From Bursaphelenchus xylophilus (taxonomy: Eukaryota > Nematoda > Chromadorea > Rhabditida > Aphelenchoididae): DNA of 64,000 nucleotides. This document shows, piece by piece, positions 13,445-28,994 of the stretch. How positions within the stretch are numbered: the first letter of the stretch is position 1; every line of letters begins with the position of its first letter. The position numbers and the translations under genes were made by a program. The notes under the pieces were generated by a model. It had not been told where the DNA came from. It saw only the letters and a program-made list of their open reading frames with translations, and ran no database searches. The stretch lies in contig CAJFCV020000001.1 in the NCBI GenBank assembly GCA_904066235.2, positions 7,564,001 through 7,628,000 on the forward strand. The letters run 5' to 3'.

Positions 13445-13771
13445 TTTGTGTTCCAATATATGCAATTACTGTTATCAACCCACAAACTTTTAATCTGACT
13501 CTGTGTTCATAAAAAGCAAAATATTAAAAATTCACGCTAAAAACTCGATCTGCACCCTTACAACAGCATTAATGAACCACTACCGCGGCAAAATTGACAA
13601 AATTTATTTTCGTCAGAAAAAAAGCGAAATAAAATTAGAGCCTGGACGCAGCTTGCCAAGGAGCCTTGAAATTCTCTGCAAGCTGCAGAAGATCCGATAA
13701 ATCGAAATACGCAACGTTATTCTTTTGTTTCCTTATCATGCTATCAGTAGCATCAAGTGGATAGGTCGACG
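13445..13771. promoter_or_regulatory. Divergent promoter region, SF3B1 / synaptojanin
   Basis: 327 bp between the two start codons, which point away from each other. It must hold the 5' ends of both genes. I see no clear core promoter motif. Confidence 0.5.
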
Positions 13772-16700
13772 ATGGCGTTAAGAGGATTTAACGTCTACTC
13801 TAGAAGGTCGGACGACGGAACCTATAATGTACTGCTGGAGAATACTCATCTTTCCAAATTTTTACTTTTGCAGAATGGGGTTTGTGCAGAATTAGGTAAT
13901 TGTCTCGTCAAATATGATCCATTTATAGATAACGATGAAGGAAGTTCCCTTAAATCGACGTACAATAAGATAAACTCAGGGTATGGATTGGCTGGAGTCC
14001 TTAATTTAGATGAAGGTAATAATAAACTTCCGAATCTATTGGTGTTTAGCTGACTCCTACCTTGTGGTTATCACGGGGGCATTTTCGGAGGGGAATCTGT
14101 TGGGCAACGACATTTATAAAGTTACTCAAGTCGAATTTGTTCCTTTGAGTTTCGAACCTCCTTTAAGACTGGATGTCAAGTTGGTTGATGTAGGTTCCCC
14201 CGTTTTTAGTTGACTATTTATAGATACAACGATTGCTTTCTGCCGGCACTTTCTACTTCTCTTCCTCTCAGGAAAATGGTAGAGTTTTTGATCTCACCAG
14301 ATCACGACAGGATTCTTTGAAAAATGGGCCCGACCCTATTTTTGTATGGTAGGTTAATTTGCGCAACATGACGTCTGATTTTTAGGAACCTACGACTGAA
14401 ATGCTTGTTCGAAAAATTTTGTGTGAATACAAGTGAATGGTGTCAGACTCTGATTTGTGGATCGGTGCTTGTCAGAACTATTTATGTGTCTCATATAACA
14501 GCCAAGGTAGCCATAATATCCCGATTATCCCATGAAAGAGTTGGGACGCGGTTCAATACCCGGGGTGTGGATGAAAGGGGATTTGTGGCCAACTTTGTGG
14601 AATCAGAACAGGTTTGTATAATGATTAAGCAATCCAACTTGAGTAGATTGTGACATTCGCAGAAAAAGAAGTTTCCTTTCTCCAAATAAGAGGTTCGGTA
14701 CCTTTGTTCTGGGAGCAACCCGGCATTAATGTGGGCTCACATAAGGTTAAATTACGATGCCTTGAAAGCTCATTGATTGCATTGAACAAGTCAGTTTGAA
14801 GTCTTTTGGCAATCCTGTTTAGGCATTATGATATGTTGACTCAGCGCTACCGAAGCATCATAACGATTAATTTATTGGGCCATAAAGAAGGAGAGAAACT
14901 GCTGTCGGAGACATACCAGGTTTGAAGAATGTCGTAGTTGGATAATTCTGTTTTCAGCATACGTATAAAAAGTCGAACTATGCAGAATTTCCTTTTAAAA
15001 ATTTTGATTACCATTCGAGTATGAAGAGCAACAAGAATTCAGCCAGGGAATTTGTGAAACACATAGTCTCTTCCAGTCATTTCACGGTTCATTATTCGGA
15101 GTTTGATTCGATCAAGCAAAGGCAGAATTCGGCCGTTCGAACCAATTGTTTGGATTGTCTCGACCGCACAAACTGTGTTCAAACTCTGATTGGGATTGAG
15201 GTAATATCTCTCCCTATTTCAGGAGTTTTTTAGATGACAAAAGTTCTACTTGAAACATTGGGCATAGCGGATTTGAAAGCCGGGATTCAACAAAGATTCG
15301 AAGATGTTTTCAAGGAGATTTGGCAAAGGAATGGGGATCTTTGTTCGTTGATTTATACTGGAACCGGTGCATTAGATGGGAAGTCCAAAGTAAGATCAAG
15401 TAGGAACGATCATGTTTTTAGTTACAAGATGCTAGCAGATCGATTGCCCGCACAATACAAGGGAACGTAATGGACTCGGCCAAGCAGGACTCTTTCGATC
15501 TCTTTCTGATGGGACATACTTTTGGAAACAAATATTACGATCGCTTGTCTAATCTTTTGAACCCGTCGTTTGTCAACCAAAATCCTATAATTAACGGTAT
15601 GTACTTTGCGTTATCCCAGGTTTGAAGTGGCTAGAAAATTTTTTAGTTTATCAGATAGTTTCTTTGGTGTTGGGTGGTGGAAGTTAGGGTGATTCAAATT
15701 CGGGCGGCACATATTCGGGTTATGGCTTTTTGGCGTGGGTGGATTCTCGGGTGATGAAGCAAATATTATACTGACGGCTACTAAATATGACGTAACATTG
15801 ATTAAATTTCAAACGTTTCACGAAGGACGGAAAGGTCCGCTAAAAAAAAGAAAAGAAGAGGGCGGGGAGGAGGGGAGGTTTTCGATGGCGCTGATTTCGA
15901 ATATCGTATCCATTTTTCCTGTATTTTACAATTTTGCTTAAGCAGCAGTGTTAACTAGTAATTTTTAAAAAAAGACGTAAGTTATATTGTACTTGGCGTT
16001 TTGATTTTTAGGTGTGACTAGTCTCGAAAAAAAATTTTTTTGAAATGTTTTCGCTTCGAGACTTGAAAAAAAGGATTTTTTGTGAAATTTGAATAAAATT
16101 TGAAATGTTTTCGCTTCGGGACTTCAAAAAACGGATTTTTTGTGAAATTTGAAAAATAATTTAAATGTTTTCTCTTCGGGATTGGGAAAAAAAAGAATTT
16201 TTTGGAAAATTCAACAAAATTTTGAAAGCAATTAAAAAAAAAATTTTTTTGAGTAATGGATTTAGGGGTTTTCGGTGGTGCTGATATTGAAAATTGTATC
16301 CATTTCTTCTGAATTTTTTCCTATCTCCTCAATTCCTTAAAATAAATGTTTTAATTGGTAAAAACTTGATCAAACTTGTATGATATTGTAAGAAAACTGA
16401 TGCCGCTTTTTTCGTCATTACAGCGAAAATGACACTACTGCTTAAGCAAAATTGTAAAATTCAGAAAAAAATTGATATGATTTTCGAAATCAGCGCCATC
16501 GAAAACCTCCCCCCTCCCTCCCCTCCTGACCGCCCTCATCTTTCCTTTTTTAGCGGACCTTTCCGCAGCGGACCTTTCCGTACTCAATCCAAACATTTTT
16601 TGTAATTAGCATTCGCACAGCGTTCCGAGCTTTTTTGCCGCCACCGATTGGTCCCGGTTTTCGCTCAAAATGACAACAGGGCTGCGCGCCTCAGCTGATA

Positions 16701-19700
16701 ACTAGCCAAAAATGAAAGAGTAAAAATTTGTTTGCAGATAGAGTAACAAAGGACCTATTCAAAGATATAAATAGTTTCGATCATCTTTCTCTCTGTAACG
16801 ATTTATTTCTCCTACAAAATTTCAAAATTTTGTTTTTTATTCATGGGATAATTTTCAAAATTGCCTCTTCTATGGAATATCCAAAACTAAGAAAAATTCT
16901 GGCTCTTGGGGCTCTACGAAATACAAAAAAAAAAGTATTTTATGTTTTTGCATGTTTTCGGATTTTTTTCAACCGGATACACAAAAACGCAAGATCGGCC
17001 CTTGTAGTTCATACTCGATTACATATATCTGACAAATTTCACGTTTTCATCTCTACTCCCTGCTTTCCGAGCCCGTTTAGGTGTTAACAAGGGCTCGAAA
17101 AAACCTCGTCCCTTGGTTTTTGCTTGAAACATATACCATTTGAAAGAGCGTAAAAAACTGGTCTAGGATCACCTTTAATTAGCTGCTATTATTCATCTAC
17201 GCGCTGGCTAGCGAGCGTTTTTTTAAAATTTCCAAATTTGACCTTGCAATGGGGCATCCTGGAGGGTTGAAACTTTCAAATGCGAGTGCCCGCTAATGGA
17301 AAGTACGTAATTGAGTCTGAAAACGTCTTACATGTTTGAAACATCTTTGTTTGTCTTGGGTTACGGGACCTAAAACATCGCGTAATCACTCGTTTAGTAC
17401 ATCAAATGTTTATACTTTTCGGAATAGGTTGAAGAGTTTAATCTCATAGTTGACTTAATATTTATATGAAAAGTGATTGTTCGATTCCGTTCGCCCCTCA
17501 GAAGCAAAGAGTTCCAAAATTCCATTTGGAAATTTTCGGGTATTTATGGGTATATTCAAATTACTTTTGCATTCAAAAAATTTTAAAAAAAGTCGAGTTT
17601 TGTTATAAAAAATCAATAAATGTTGACATTTTGTCATAATTTGTTTTTTGCCTCTCAAAACTTGGTTCTAAGGTTGAAATTTACTTGGCCGGAGTCGGAA
17701 AATGAACGGGGAAAAATTGAAAATCTGACTGCCAAAATTGTTTTTTATTGGATTGCTAAACTTTTTGATTGTTAAAGTACTAGTTTTGTTTGTAGTAGTT
17801 GGGAAAATAGAGAATATCACTCCAAACATGATTAGGTTAATGAATAACTTGCTACTTATTCATTAACGACTTCATATTGGTACTATATTGGACTAATTTT
17901 GGCTAATTTTATAAATACCCGAATATACCCGAGATTTCGGGTATATACCCGGGAATATACCCGGGTATATACCCGCGTGGTGAATATACCCGAATTTTCC
18001 GAACCCTAGCTGAGACCCGCCAGTTTTAACCGATTGAATTTTAAAAAAATATATTTTGAATTGACCTTTCTATGCCTTCCCAAAGTTTTGAAGAATTATT
18101 TTCGAGCCGAAATCACTAAAACTCAAAAAGAAGGACGAGACAAACCTAGAACTAAAAAATGCTATTGCTCGCTAGCCAGCGCGTAAGTGAATAATAGCAG
18201 CTAATTCAAGGTGATCCTAGAGACCAGTTTTTTACGCCCTTTCAAATGGTACACGTTTCAAGAAAAAAACCAAGGGACGAGGTTTTGCCGAGCCCTTTTA
18301 AGACGACGCCGCAAAGGGTATTCATTTTTTTTAAATTTTTTTCTTAACTCAACGAGGTTGAGACTAAACGCCTAAACAAGCGTGCGTTTAGGTAACAAAA
18401 TGGTTTTTAGTGCCAGTTCAGAATTACTTATATTTACGTTTATTTATTTGCAAGTGTCCAAACAAACGTCGGATGCCCGCAAACTTTGAGGCGCGAAAAA
18501 CAATAGGATACCTGACCTCACTCATTTTAGAAGAAATACATTTTGTTCATGAGTTGGTAAACCGACGGTGTGAATACACCCTGCCAAGCCCGATTGGCAT
18601 ATTTGTCGGAACTTGGAATGTAAATGGCGGCAAGAACATGTACAATGTAGCCTTCAGACACGAGCAATCTTTGACGTCCTGGATATTCCCTGAGGTCATA
18701 CACCGACCGTACGATCTCGTTGCCATTGGGCTTGAGGAAATAGTCGATCTCAATGCTTCTAACATTATGAAAGCAGGGTAACCAGAATATTTAAAAGAGC
18801 GTTTTTTACAGATTAAGGCTTTTCACGACAAGTCACGTTTCCAAAAATCGAAAATCTCAGAATCTTTTGCAATTTTGCATTGTTGTTGTACTAGGGCATC
18901 TGAACGTCAGTGCTAATTTTAAGGTTCGGAAATTACCGTATACCGGGGTTACAGTAGATCCAATATTCAGAATGATTGGGTTGATGTGCAAACGCACTTG
19001 GGGATAAAGGGAAAAACCCTTTTTTTTACGTTTAAGCGATATGGAACATTTTTATAATTGACAGTTTTGTTGTAGGATGTAGCCTTCGACAACTTTGCAA
19101 AATACCAAGGTACCGTTTTGGATGAATCTGTTTTTTTAGAAGCCTTCTCTCTACTTTTGAAAGCTTTCAAAAATACTTTAACATAGATGTTACAAGGTAT
19201 AAAAATCCAGGAAAATAAAAAAAAGGGGTGGGGTTTGGAGTTATAAACAAAAAACGCTCTTTTAAATTACAACGGTTTTGTAGAACTACCAATCAAAGAA
19301 TTTGGCTGGAAGGAATTCTGAAAGTCCTAAAAGAAAACTGTGGCATCGATTACTCTGTTCTGGCTTGTGAGCAATTGGTTGGGGTCTGTTGTATTATTTT
19401 GGCCAGACCAGCGCTGATACATCGAATAAAACAATTGGACGTTGATGAAGTGAAGACGGGAGCCGGGGGAACCATCGGAAACAAGGGAAGCATATCTGCT
19501 AGATTAGTGGTAGATTCCACTTCTATTTGTTTTATCGTCTCTCATTTTGCTGCAGGGCAAAGCGAGGTTAAAGAGAGAAACGACGATTTTCATACAACTG
19601 TGAGAAAGATAAAATTCGAAAAGGTAATCAGTCACTGTCTGCAATAAAACCTTTCAGGGAAGACAGGTGACAATGCATGATGTCGTGTTTTGGTGTGGTG

Positions 19701-20637
19701 ACTTCAATTATAGAATCAACCTTCCATCCGAGGAAGTAAAGTCCATGGTCAGAAATTGTGAATTCGAACGGCTACAAGAGTCAGATCAACTTCTCCAACA
19801 GTTGAATCAAGGAAACGTATTCGTCGGTTTCAAAGAAGGGCGTCTCAACTTCGCGCCCACGTATAAATACGACACTTTTAGTGATGACTATGATACATCC
19901 GAAAAATGCCGAGCCCCCGCATGGACAGATCGAGTTCTATGGTTTAATGAGAAGGATATGGATGTCCATCAAATACAGTAAATAAGTGTGAAATGAATTA
20001 AGTTTTAATTTAGCTATGGACGATCCGAACTAAAAACATCGGATCACCGACCAGTCGCCGCAATCTTCGACTTGTATACGAAGAAAATTGATTCGAAAAA
20101 GATGTCTGAAGTGGCTGAAGACATATTGCAGTAAGGTAATATGGAGGTTTAACCGTCATTTCCAGCTCCATTGGAAGCCCGGATTATGTTGTTATATGCA
20201 CCGTGAGTAACACGGATCCTCTGACGATTCCTACTAAGCTGATCATGCATAAACTGAATTCAGAATTAATGCTACGGCCCGTTGCCAAAAGGTATTTTGC
20301 GATTAACCACAGTATTTTCAATATTTATAGAATATCCTCATCCGGTCTACTACTGTACTTTCAAAACAATGTAGATGCCATAACAGCACTCAGTATGGAT
20401 GGAATTGAAATAAGTCCGGGTCATCGGGTGGCTGTTCAACTCAGAACCCAAGAATGGATTGCGGAGTACTCCCGCAAACTTAAGGAGAACATTTTACAAC
20501 CGTACTCTGCTGCCTCAACCCCCGAGGTAGATTCAATAGAATTAATAGAGAAACTAAACTTGGTCGCCTCTCCTCTCGGCGACCCGCCAATTCCTTCAGT
20601 TCCACCTCGTCCGGTATTTCCCACAAGATTCCAGTGA
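13772..20637 (+). CDS. unc-26: Synaptojanin (Sac1 + inositol 5-phosphatase)
   Basis: Dual phosphoinositide phosphatase that strips PI(4,5)P2 from endocytic vesicles at synapses; orthologue of SYNJ1/UNC-26. Exons: 13772-14015, 14050-14189, 14224-14348, 14386-14611, 14647-14789, 14823-14919, 14958-15200, 15234-15389, 15422-15596, 18411-18777, 19284-19623, 19658-19977, 20014-20130, 20166-20291, 20331-20637. Total 3126 nt, 1041 aa, phases close. The Sac1 domain has the catalytic CX5RT motif in [12 protein letters not shown]. The 5-phosphatase domain has [28 protein letters not shown] and SDHRP. The C-terminus is a short Pro tail ([14 protein letters not shown]), so the long proline-rich domain of vertebrates is reduced. 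The 2.8 kb intron between the two catalytic domains is full of repeats. The exon at 18411 opens with an unusual stretch ([14 protein letters not shown]), so that acceptor is less certain. Confidence 0.95.
15822..16580. repeat. Foldback repeat in synaptojanin intron
   Basis: Left block (GGAAAGGTCCGCTAAAAAA, GAGGGCGGGGAGGAGGGGAGG, TTTTCGATGGCGCTGATTTC, ATTTTGCTTAAGCAG) recurs inverted at 16429-16580 in reverse order. Between the arms lie 3-4 copies of a ~60 bp tandem unit with GAAATGTTTTCGCTTCGGGAC and TTTTTTGTGAAATTTGAA. No coding signal. Confidence 0.7.
17088..18298. mobile_element. CAAGGG-type foldback, TAA duplication, synaptojanin intron
   Basis: Starts CAAGGGCTCG and ends CGAGCCCTTT with TAA on each side (17085-17087, 18299-18301). 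Arms of about 130 bp share GGTCTAGGATCACCTT-like, TAGCTGCTATTATTCA and CGCGCTGGCTAGCGAG blocks in inverse order. The interior contains a small GGGTATATACCCG tandem near 17935-17990. A 3-bp TWA duplication is the signature of PIF/Harbinger-type insertion; I see no transposase. Confidence 0.75.
18794..19262. mobile_element. AAAGAGNG element in synaptojanin intron
   Basis: Starts AAAGAGCGTTTTTTAC and ends AAAACGCTCTTT between TA dinucleotides. The interior matches the left arm of 37481-38593 (TTTGCATTGTTGTTGTAC, GAACGTCAG, the GGTAATTTCC complement, TAGGATGTAGCCTTCGAC). It fills most of the 18778-19283 intron. Confidence 0.7.
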
Positions 20638-20972
20638 CCATACATTCCACTTTTCTTTCAGATCTCATGGCTTTATGTCAAACAATAAGACAAAAATAAA
20701 TATGTCAGATTATAAATTTGAGAATGGCAATGGAAGCACGGGTTAAATAAAATTATTAAACAAGGCACTCCGACCGTAGGCTGAGGAACTTATCGGAGGG
20801 AAATTGTACTATGTTAGTAAAGGCGTACCGAATCCGACGAATAAGGCAGACCCCATTGAAGGGAACATGACAACATAGAATAGTTAATGCAAGAATTACA
20901 AGGCCGAATCATACAAACTGAGTAGCGCAAACAAAAGAAGCCTGAGGAGGTATTGCGCCAATTATACATACA
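20638..20972. other. Convergent 3' region, synaptojanin / Groucho
   Basis: 335 bp between stop codons. AAAAATAAATATG at about 20692 gives a possible AATAAA poly(A) signal for synaptojanin. Nothing else recognised. Confidence 0.5.
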
Positions 20973-23121
<2,149 letters not shown>

Positions 23122-25151
23122 CGTGTTAGCTGACCAACGAATATGCCCCGTTGATTTGGGCTCAGCGTATGTGGCACCAAAACTTATCTATAAAAATTTA
23201 ATAAATCATAAGAAATATGGAAATCTGTATCAACGCTTTACGAGAACAAAAACCGGGTAGAAAGAAATTTTCGAACTAGATAAGAATAACAATAATTCTT
23301 AACAATAACTTTTATTACACGTTCGAGAAACACAACGCGTACTTGAAAATAACAATACAGACCGAAAATGGGGAGTTATCTGGCAAAACATGAAACCACA
23401 GTTTTAGGTAACAAAAATCCTAGAGAAACAGAGCGTTAAGAAAAAAAGCTGAACAAGAGTTCATTTTTATTGAGTCTCGAAGCATTTTCAATAAAAACCG
23501 AACGAAAGAGGAGGGAGGGAGCGTCCCCCACTCGTTGAAGATGATCAAATGAAAATGGATGCGCGGCCAAGTGGGCCAACAACAAGACAATGGCAAGAGA
23601 TCCGGCGGCTGCTAATGGGAAGGCGAGTAGCCTTTCCTTCCTTCCTCTCTCAGCCTCCGCCTGCCACCCGTTCCGGCAAGTGAAACCACTCCAAATGCAT
23701 AGACGCACTCTTCTCCTGCTTTCCCATTCCGAAGAAACGCGCCACTTCGGCCATTTATTGTCGGAACTGGCATTATTCATTTCTCTTTTTAAAACATGAG
23801 GAATTAACCCATCCTGAGCCGTTTTTTGCTAAAAAATATTGGTTTGGAGAGGGAGAAGATAACTCTTAAAAATAGACATGATGAATGTTTTTACTTTCCA
23901 AGTCAATGGTAAATTAGCAGGACATTGGATCAAAAAAATATGGACAGCTTTTAAAATAGCAATTTTTACAATCTTTTCACGGGCCTCATGGTAGACGGCA
24001 ACAAAAAACCCAAAAACTATGGGGTACAGCAGAAAACTAAAGCTAAGCTCCATAATTCGATTGGACGAAAGTAAGGATTGCATGTTCCGAAAAGTTGCGA
24101 TAAATTCAACAACCATTAGACAACCACCAAATTAACAGTAAGCAGATATTTTGTTGATTTCTGTCTTCTGCTTCGCCTTACTCTACTGGTTTTTACGGCA
24201 AAAACGGTTTCAAACGTCCTTCGTATAAAATGGCACCAATATTTTCGGCTTCGTGGAAAATGGACAAAAAATTGGACAGAAATAAATTGGACGGAGTGTG
24301 GAAATTGGGAAGGGGAAATTGGACAGAGCTCTGTCCAATTCTCTGCAGAGTGAAATTGGAAACACTTTTTTCGCTGCAATCGTACGAAATGTCACCACTG
24401 AATCATCAACTAATAATTTTTTGCAGTGAAAAAAATCTGTCGAGTTTCACTCTGTCCACTTTCCACGAAGCCACATAGTAACTTTCTCGATTTTTTTTGT
24501 TGAATATCTTTGGTATCTGTGACTTGACAAGTAAAATGAGATGTAATTTTGACATAAGCAAAGTGGACTGACTACCTGTAGAATATTAATCGAAAAAATT
24601 CAAAAAAATACACCTGATGACTAGGGTGCGAGAGTCACTTTGATTATACTTGGTCGTGACCTAGCTCGTGAGCTAGTTCAGGTATGTAACCCCAAAAGCA
24701 TTAATGTTCGGTGAACGTGATCATTTTTTTGGGGGAAAACAAGCGAGTTCACGGCCTAGGTCGCGAGCTTGGCGATGATCGACCTATCCTCCGGTGTGAA
24801 CCCAAGCTTTTTCTTCCACACCGTACTCCATTTTCGAACACTCAGAAGAGACCGAAAAAACAGCCGAAAAACGACCGAAAAAATGAACTCCAAGAATAAA
24901 TCCAATAACTGTAGATGACACTTAAAATGGGGATATCTGAGGATTCAGGGAAAAAAAGAATTTTAAGGTTCGGCCAAAAACTAAAGAAGTTATAGCCTAT
25001 TCAAATTCATTCACATTACAATATCCGCGAAGAATTACCATTAGACTTTTTGCAATAGTGGCTCGTTTACAATAAAATAACAATAATATTAATAATAATA
25101 TATTTTAATAATATATTTTTTATGATACAATAAATTATTCCCATCTCCAAA
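23122..25151. other. Intergenic region upstream of Groucho
   Basis: No gene recognised in 2.0 kb. A 114-codon open frame at 23436-23780 (-) has no visible homology or splice context and is not called; it could overlap Groucho 5' UTR or promoter. 24247-24472 is a small TIR element. 25060-25140 is very AT-rich (ATAATAATATATTTTAATAA) just beyond the 3' end of the SMG5-like gene. Confidence 0.5.
24247..24472. mobile_element. 226-bp MITE-like TIR element
   Basis: Begins GGCTTCGTGGAAAATGGACA and ends TGTCCACTTTCCACGAAGCC. At 24317-24340 it has a perfect inner palindrome around GGACAGAGCTCTGTCC. Too short to encode protein. The target duplication is unclear. Confidence 0.65.
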
Positions 25152-28100
25152 TCAACCCGAAATTTCCTCTGGATCCGTACGTGAGAGTTCCCGGCTCCCG
25201 TCATCGTCGTCCTCGTTTCCTTTCATGAATGTCAACTGTTTTTCAAATTCTTGAATTGACAAAATTGATATTCCTGCCACTACAAAAATGCCCAAATAAA
25301 ATAAAAAAAAAAGAAAAATCCAAATTCGGTTATATAAATTACCTCGTCCACCTTCTTCAATCGTTTCAGCGGGGTCGAAAATTACAATGACGGTATTCAG
25401 TTCGCTTTCTGTAAGGCCACGAGCCATCTGAACTGCCGTGGTCAGTGGATTCGTTTTTTCGCAATTAATTATCAATATTTTTTTGGACGCAATCAGCTCC
25501 TCTAATACTCCACGATCTATCCGCGAGAGCCTGAAGTTGTCTGTTTCTCTTATGTACCGAATAGACGGAGCATCTAGTAAGCAAATGAGATTGGCCGTTT
25601 TGAGAAAGCTCAGAACTTTGCTCCACTGATTAATAAAACAATCTTTTGAGAAAAGAGCAACAACGGATTCCGGTTTCTGAAAAAATTAGTAAGGCACATG
25701 ACATAAATATAAATACCCAGTTCGAGAGTTCCTTGGGTTCATTATGATTGGAAACATTAATCTTTGGAAACTGAAATGTGAACTCAGCCCCTAAATCCAG
25801 CGGAAAGCCATCCCTTTGGAGAGAATGCTTGAGTGAAGACACCATTACTTTAATCAGCGTCAAATCTTCAGAATCCCCGATATTCAGGACCTCAAACCCT
25901 TGAATCGCCCATTTATAGCTTATTTCTTCCTCGACCTCTGTCAACATTGGCTCTATGTAGCATCGCAGATGTGTCAGCAAACGTACGTAAGCGTTTAAGA
26001 GGGAATGCATTACCTATAAGATAAAAAACCATTTTTTTTTTGATTCTAGGGATGTTACTAAAGCATAAATACTCACTGTATACATGTTGAACTTACCATT
26101 CGAAGACCAACAGACAAAGATCGGTTATCGAAATAAGAGCACATTTCTATTATCCATTGGTTTAGTACAATAATCAATAGAGAGGATTCCTGCAATAACA
26201 AGATCCCATGGGATTTTGATTGAGGGATTCCACAGAAGGAAAAAGCAGTCGGGAGTGATTCTTTGAACGAAAAAGTCGTTGTTTTGTCCAGCTTTTCGAC
26301 AATGTGGTCGGTGGAAAGTTTCAAGGAAGAACAAAAAATCCGACACCATAATCCGGTGAACAATTCCACTTTACGTTGATCTATACCGTTCTCAGTATGT
26401 CGCCAGAACTTACCTTTTAAGCAGTAGACAAACGATGATAATACTAGTAAAGCATAGTTCTCCGTCAAAAATTCGGCAACACTGTCCTTTGAGCGACTAT
26501 TTAGGAATTTCTCGGTATTTAGCATCAGCTGTTTCTCATCCCTTTATAGGCAAGTAAGGAAGAACAATGTTGACATACCCAACATTACGTATCATGCAGA
26601 AGGCGAGAGCCGAAAATGTAGTATTAACATCATCCGTTTTTAACGGAAATTTGGCTGCGAGATCAGTAGGCCTCCGAAGCAAACAGTATCTCAAGTAGTA
26701 GAGAATGCAAAGCTCGGGGTCCTTCTCCTTGTAAACGATCGATAACTTCAGGTAAACGGCGCTGTTACTCGAATTCTCGTTTAAAGAAGCCAAATAATAT
26801 CGGATGGATGAATCAATAGACTCAGATTTACATAATTTGAAGGCGTAACGGTGCAGATCACCCAAAAAAATACTGATCTTGTATGCAACATCTGGGTATG
26901 AAGGTTTTAATGTTTCAAAATACACCATTCCAGAGTCAAGAAAAGGTTTGAGGACGGAAGAGTCCGGCCTTTTATTGGCTTTGCAAAATATGTCTATAGG
27001 ATAGTACCAACCCACTTCCCATACCAAATCGATAACTTTTGACTGGATATTTCTTTGATTAAGACAGTCCTCGCATTCTATTGTGAATCTGAAGACGACA
27101 ACCATGTTGATTAAAACAAGGTTCGCGAGAGACTCGAGAATCCCTTGGCACATTTTTACCAAGTTGGTCCTACAGGGCTGAAATTCAACCCAGTTAGTAC
27201 ACTAACACAACAAAAATTTTTGACATTTCTATTTTTTTGAGATTGGGCTTACTGTACTTTTACCGCAAATTTTGTATCACAAAAACTAGACATGCCGGAG
27301 AGTCGGGGGTGGTTCGGATGGATTGGTATCATTATTCTGAGCTAGTTACCTGTTGACAACGTTTTTCTAAAGTTTTGCCTAAGGCAAGAAAAAGTTGATT
27401 CTTTGGATCAAAAGTTACAGTAACCTAGATTTCTCAAAATTTTTTCATAGTGCGGCAAATTTTGAAGCTTTTATTTAGAAGTGCTTTCCATTGCCGTTCG
27501 AATGAGCCTACGAACACGCCTGTAGAGTGTCTCCTGGGGCAGAACCAGCCGTGTAAAGTTTGCATTTACAGAAAATGTGTCATCATGACATAGTGCAGAT
27601 TTCGTCGAACCGAATGTATTATTGCATAAAATGGAGGCTGATGGTCTTCTAGACGTAGTCCGACCGTCTTTCGTGTCGATTTACCAATCTGACTGCCATA
27701 ATTCGTCGGGATGATATATTTTCTGGAATCCACCGTGGTGGCAAGCTTTAAATCTTCGTATCTTGAGCGGGAGACCCTACAGAGACATGGTTATAGGCTT
27801 GTTACAACCGCAATACACAGCAAAGAACAAAAATAAGAACTTTTTTTGATATGTAAAGTTTTGGAAAAACTAAGTTACTGTAACAATATTTTCCTAAAGC
27901 TATGCGTTTTCAAACCCAAAGGGATTTTTAAGTTTCTTTTTGCATCAGATGTGCTCAATATGATTTCTAGAATCTAATAAAAGCAGTCCCAAGTCTCAAA
28001 ACATACTTACAACTGCTTTACAGAATTTGCGGTAAAATTACAGTACGACTACAGTAAGCCAAATTTCGAAAAAATAAAAGTGCCAAAAATTTTTATTTTG

Positions 28101-28994
28101 CTAGTATACCCAGTATGCGAAATTTGAGCCCCGTAGGAGCAACTTGGTAAAAATGTGTTTCCCTTATCCTGCGGTTGCTCGGCTTTCTCGCCTTTGTTAG
28201 GTTTCACGGCGTCCAGAAAATATGTCATCCCGACGTATTATGGCAGTCAGATAGGTAAATCGATGCGAAGGACGGCCTGATTACGTCTACAGGACCATCA
28301 GCCTCCATTTTATGCAATAATACATTCGGTTCGACGAAATGTACACTATGTCATGATGACACATTTTCTGTAAATGCAAACTTTAAACGGCTGGTTCTGC
28401 CCCAGGAGACACTCTACAGGCGTGTTCATAAACTCATTGGAACGGCAATGGAAAGCACTTCTAAATAAAAGCTTCAAAATTTGCCGCACTATGAAAAAAT
28501 TTTGAGAAATCTAGGTTACTGTAACTTTTGATCCAAAGAATCAACTTTTTCTTGCCTTAGGCAAAACTTTAGAAAAACGTTGTCAACAGATAACTAGCTC
28601 AGAATAATGATACCAATCCATCCGAACCACCCCCGACTCTCCGGCATGTCTAGCTTTTGTGATACAAAATTTGCGGTAAAAGTACAGTAAGCCCAATCTC
28701 AAAAAAATAGAAGTGTCAAAAATTTTTGTTTTGTTAGTGTACTAACTGGGCTAAATTTCAGCCCTGTAGGACCAACTTGGTAAAAATGTGCCACCCCTGT
28801 TTTCCGGTTGCTCGACTTTCTCGCGAGCCCTGTTTTAAACCATTGTTACAACATTACCTCTCTCGTAGTGTCTTTATCCGCTCAGACAACAACAGGCTGT
28901 CCTTCGACTGATGAAAAAGCTTGATGATCTCATCTCTTTTAACCGTCAATTCTCCCAGCGAATTTCTGATAGAATCAGTGTGATCGATTCCCAT
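25152..28994 (-). CDS. smg-5: SMG5-like NMD factor (Est1 domain + PIN)
   Basis: Member of the SMG5/6/7 (Est1) family, which dephosphorylates or degrades targets of nonsense-mediated decay with UPF1. Exons (complement): 28858-28994, 27088-27(exon to 26579), 26097-26541, 25717-26013, 25343-25676, 25152-25279; total 1851 nt, 616 aa, phases close. N-terminal 14-3-3-like/TPR part: YKISIFLGDLHRYAFKLCKS, SSIRYYLASLNENSSNSAVY, LCILYYLRYCLLRRPTDLA. C-terminal PIN-like part: VLSFLKTANLICLLDAPSIR, GVLEELIASKKILIINCEK, ending in an acidic tail. The single C-terminal PIN and modest length favour SMG5 over SMG6. Start lies 127 bp after the asparaginyl-tRNA synthetase stop, with a TTATAG acceptor 13 nt before ATG. 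Intron 1 is one giant foldback. Confidence 0.8.
27111..28838. mobile_element. 1.7-kb foldback filling intron 1 of the SMG5-like gene
   Basis: Outer ends TTAAAACAAGGTTCGCGAG and, inverted, CTCGCGAGCCCTGTTTTAA. Arms of about 700-850 bp are close to identical inverted copies: TACAGGGCTGAAATTCA versus TAAATTTCAGCCCTGTA, GGGGGTGGTTCGGATGGA versus TCCATCCGAACCACCCCC, GGGGCAGAACCAGCCG versus CGGCTGGTTCTGCCCC. The intron is 1769 bp, of which the element takes about 1728. A fragment with the same terminus is at about 1673. Confidence 0.8.

Noticed and set aside
23436..23780. 114-codon frame upstream of Groucho (NGWQAEAERGRKERLL)
   Set aside because: No homology seen, no splice context, and it overlaps the likely Groucho promoter or 5' UTR.
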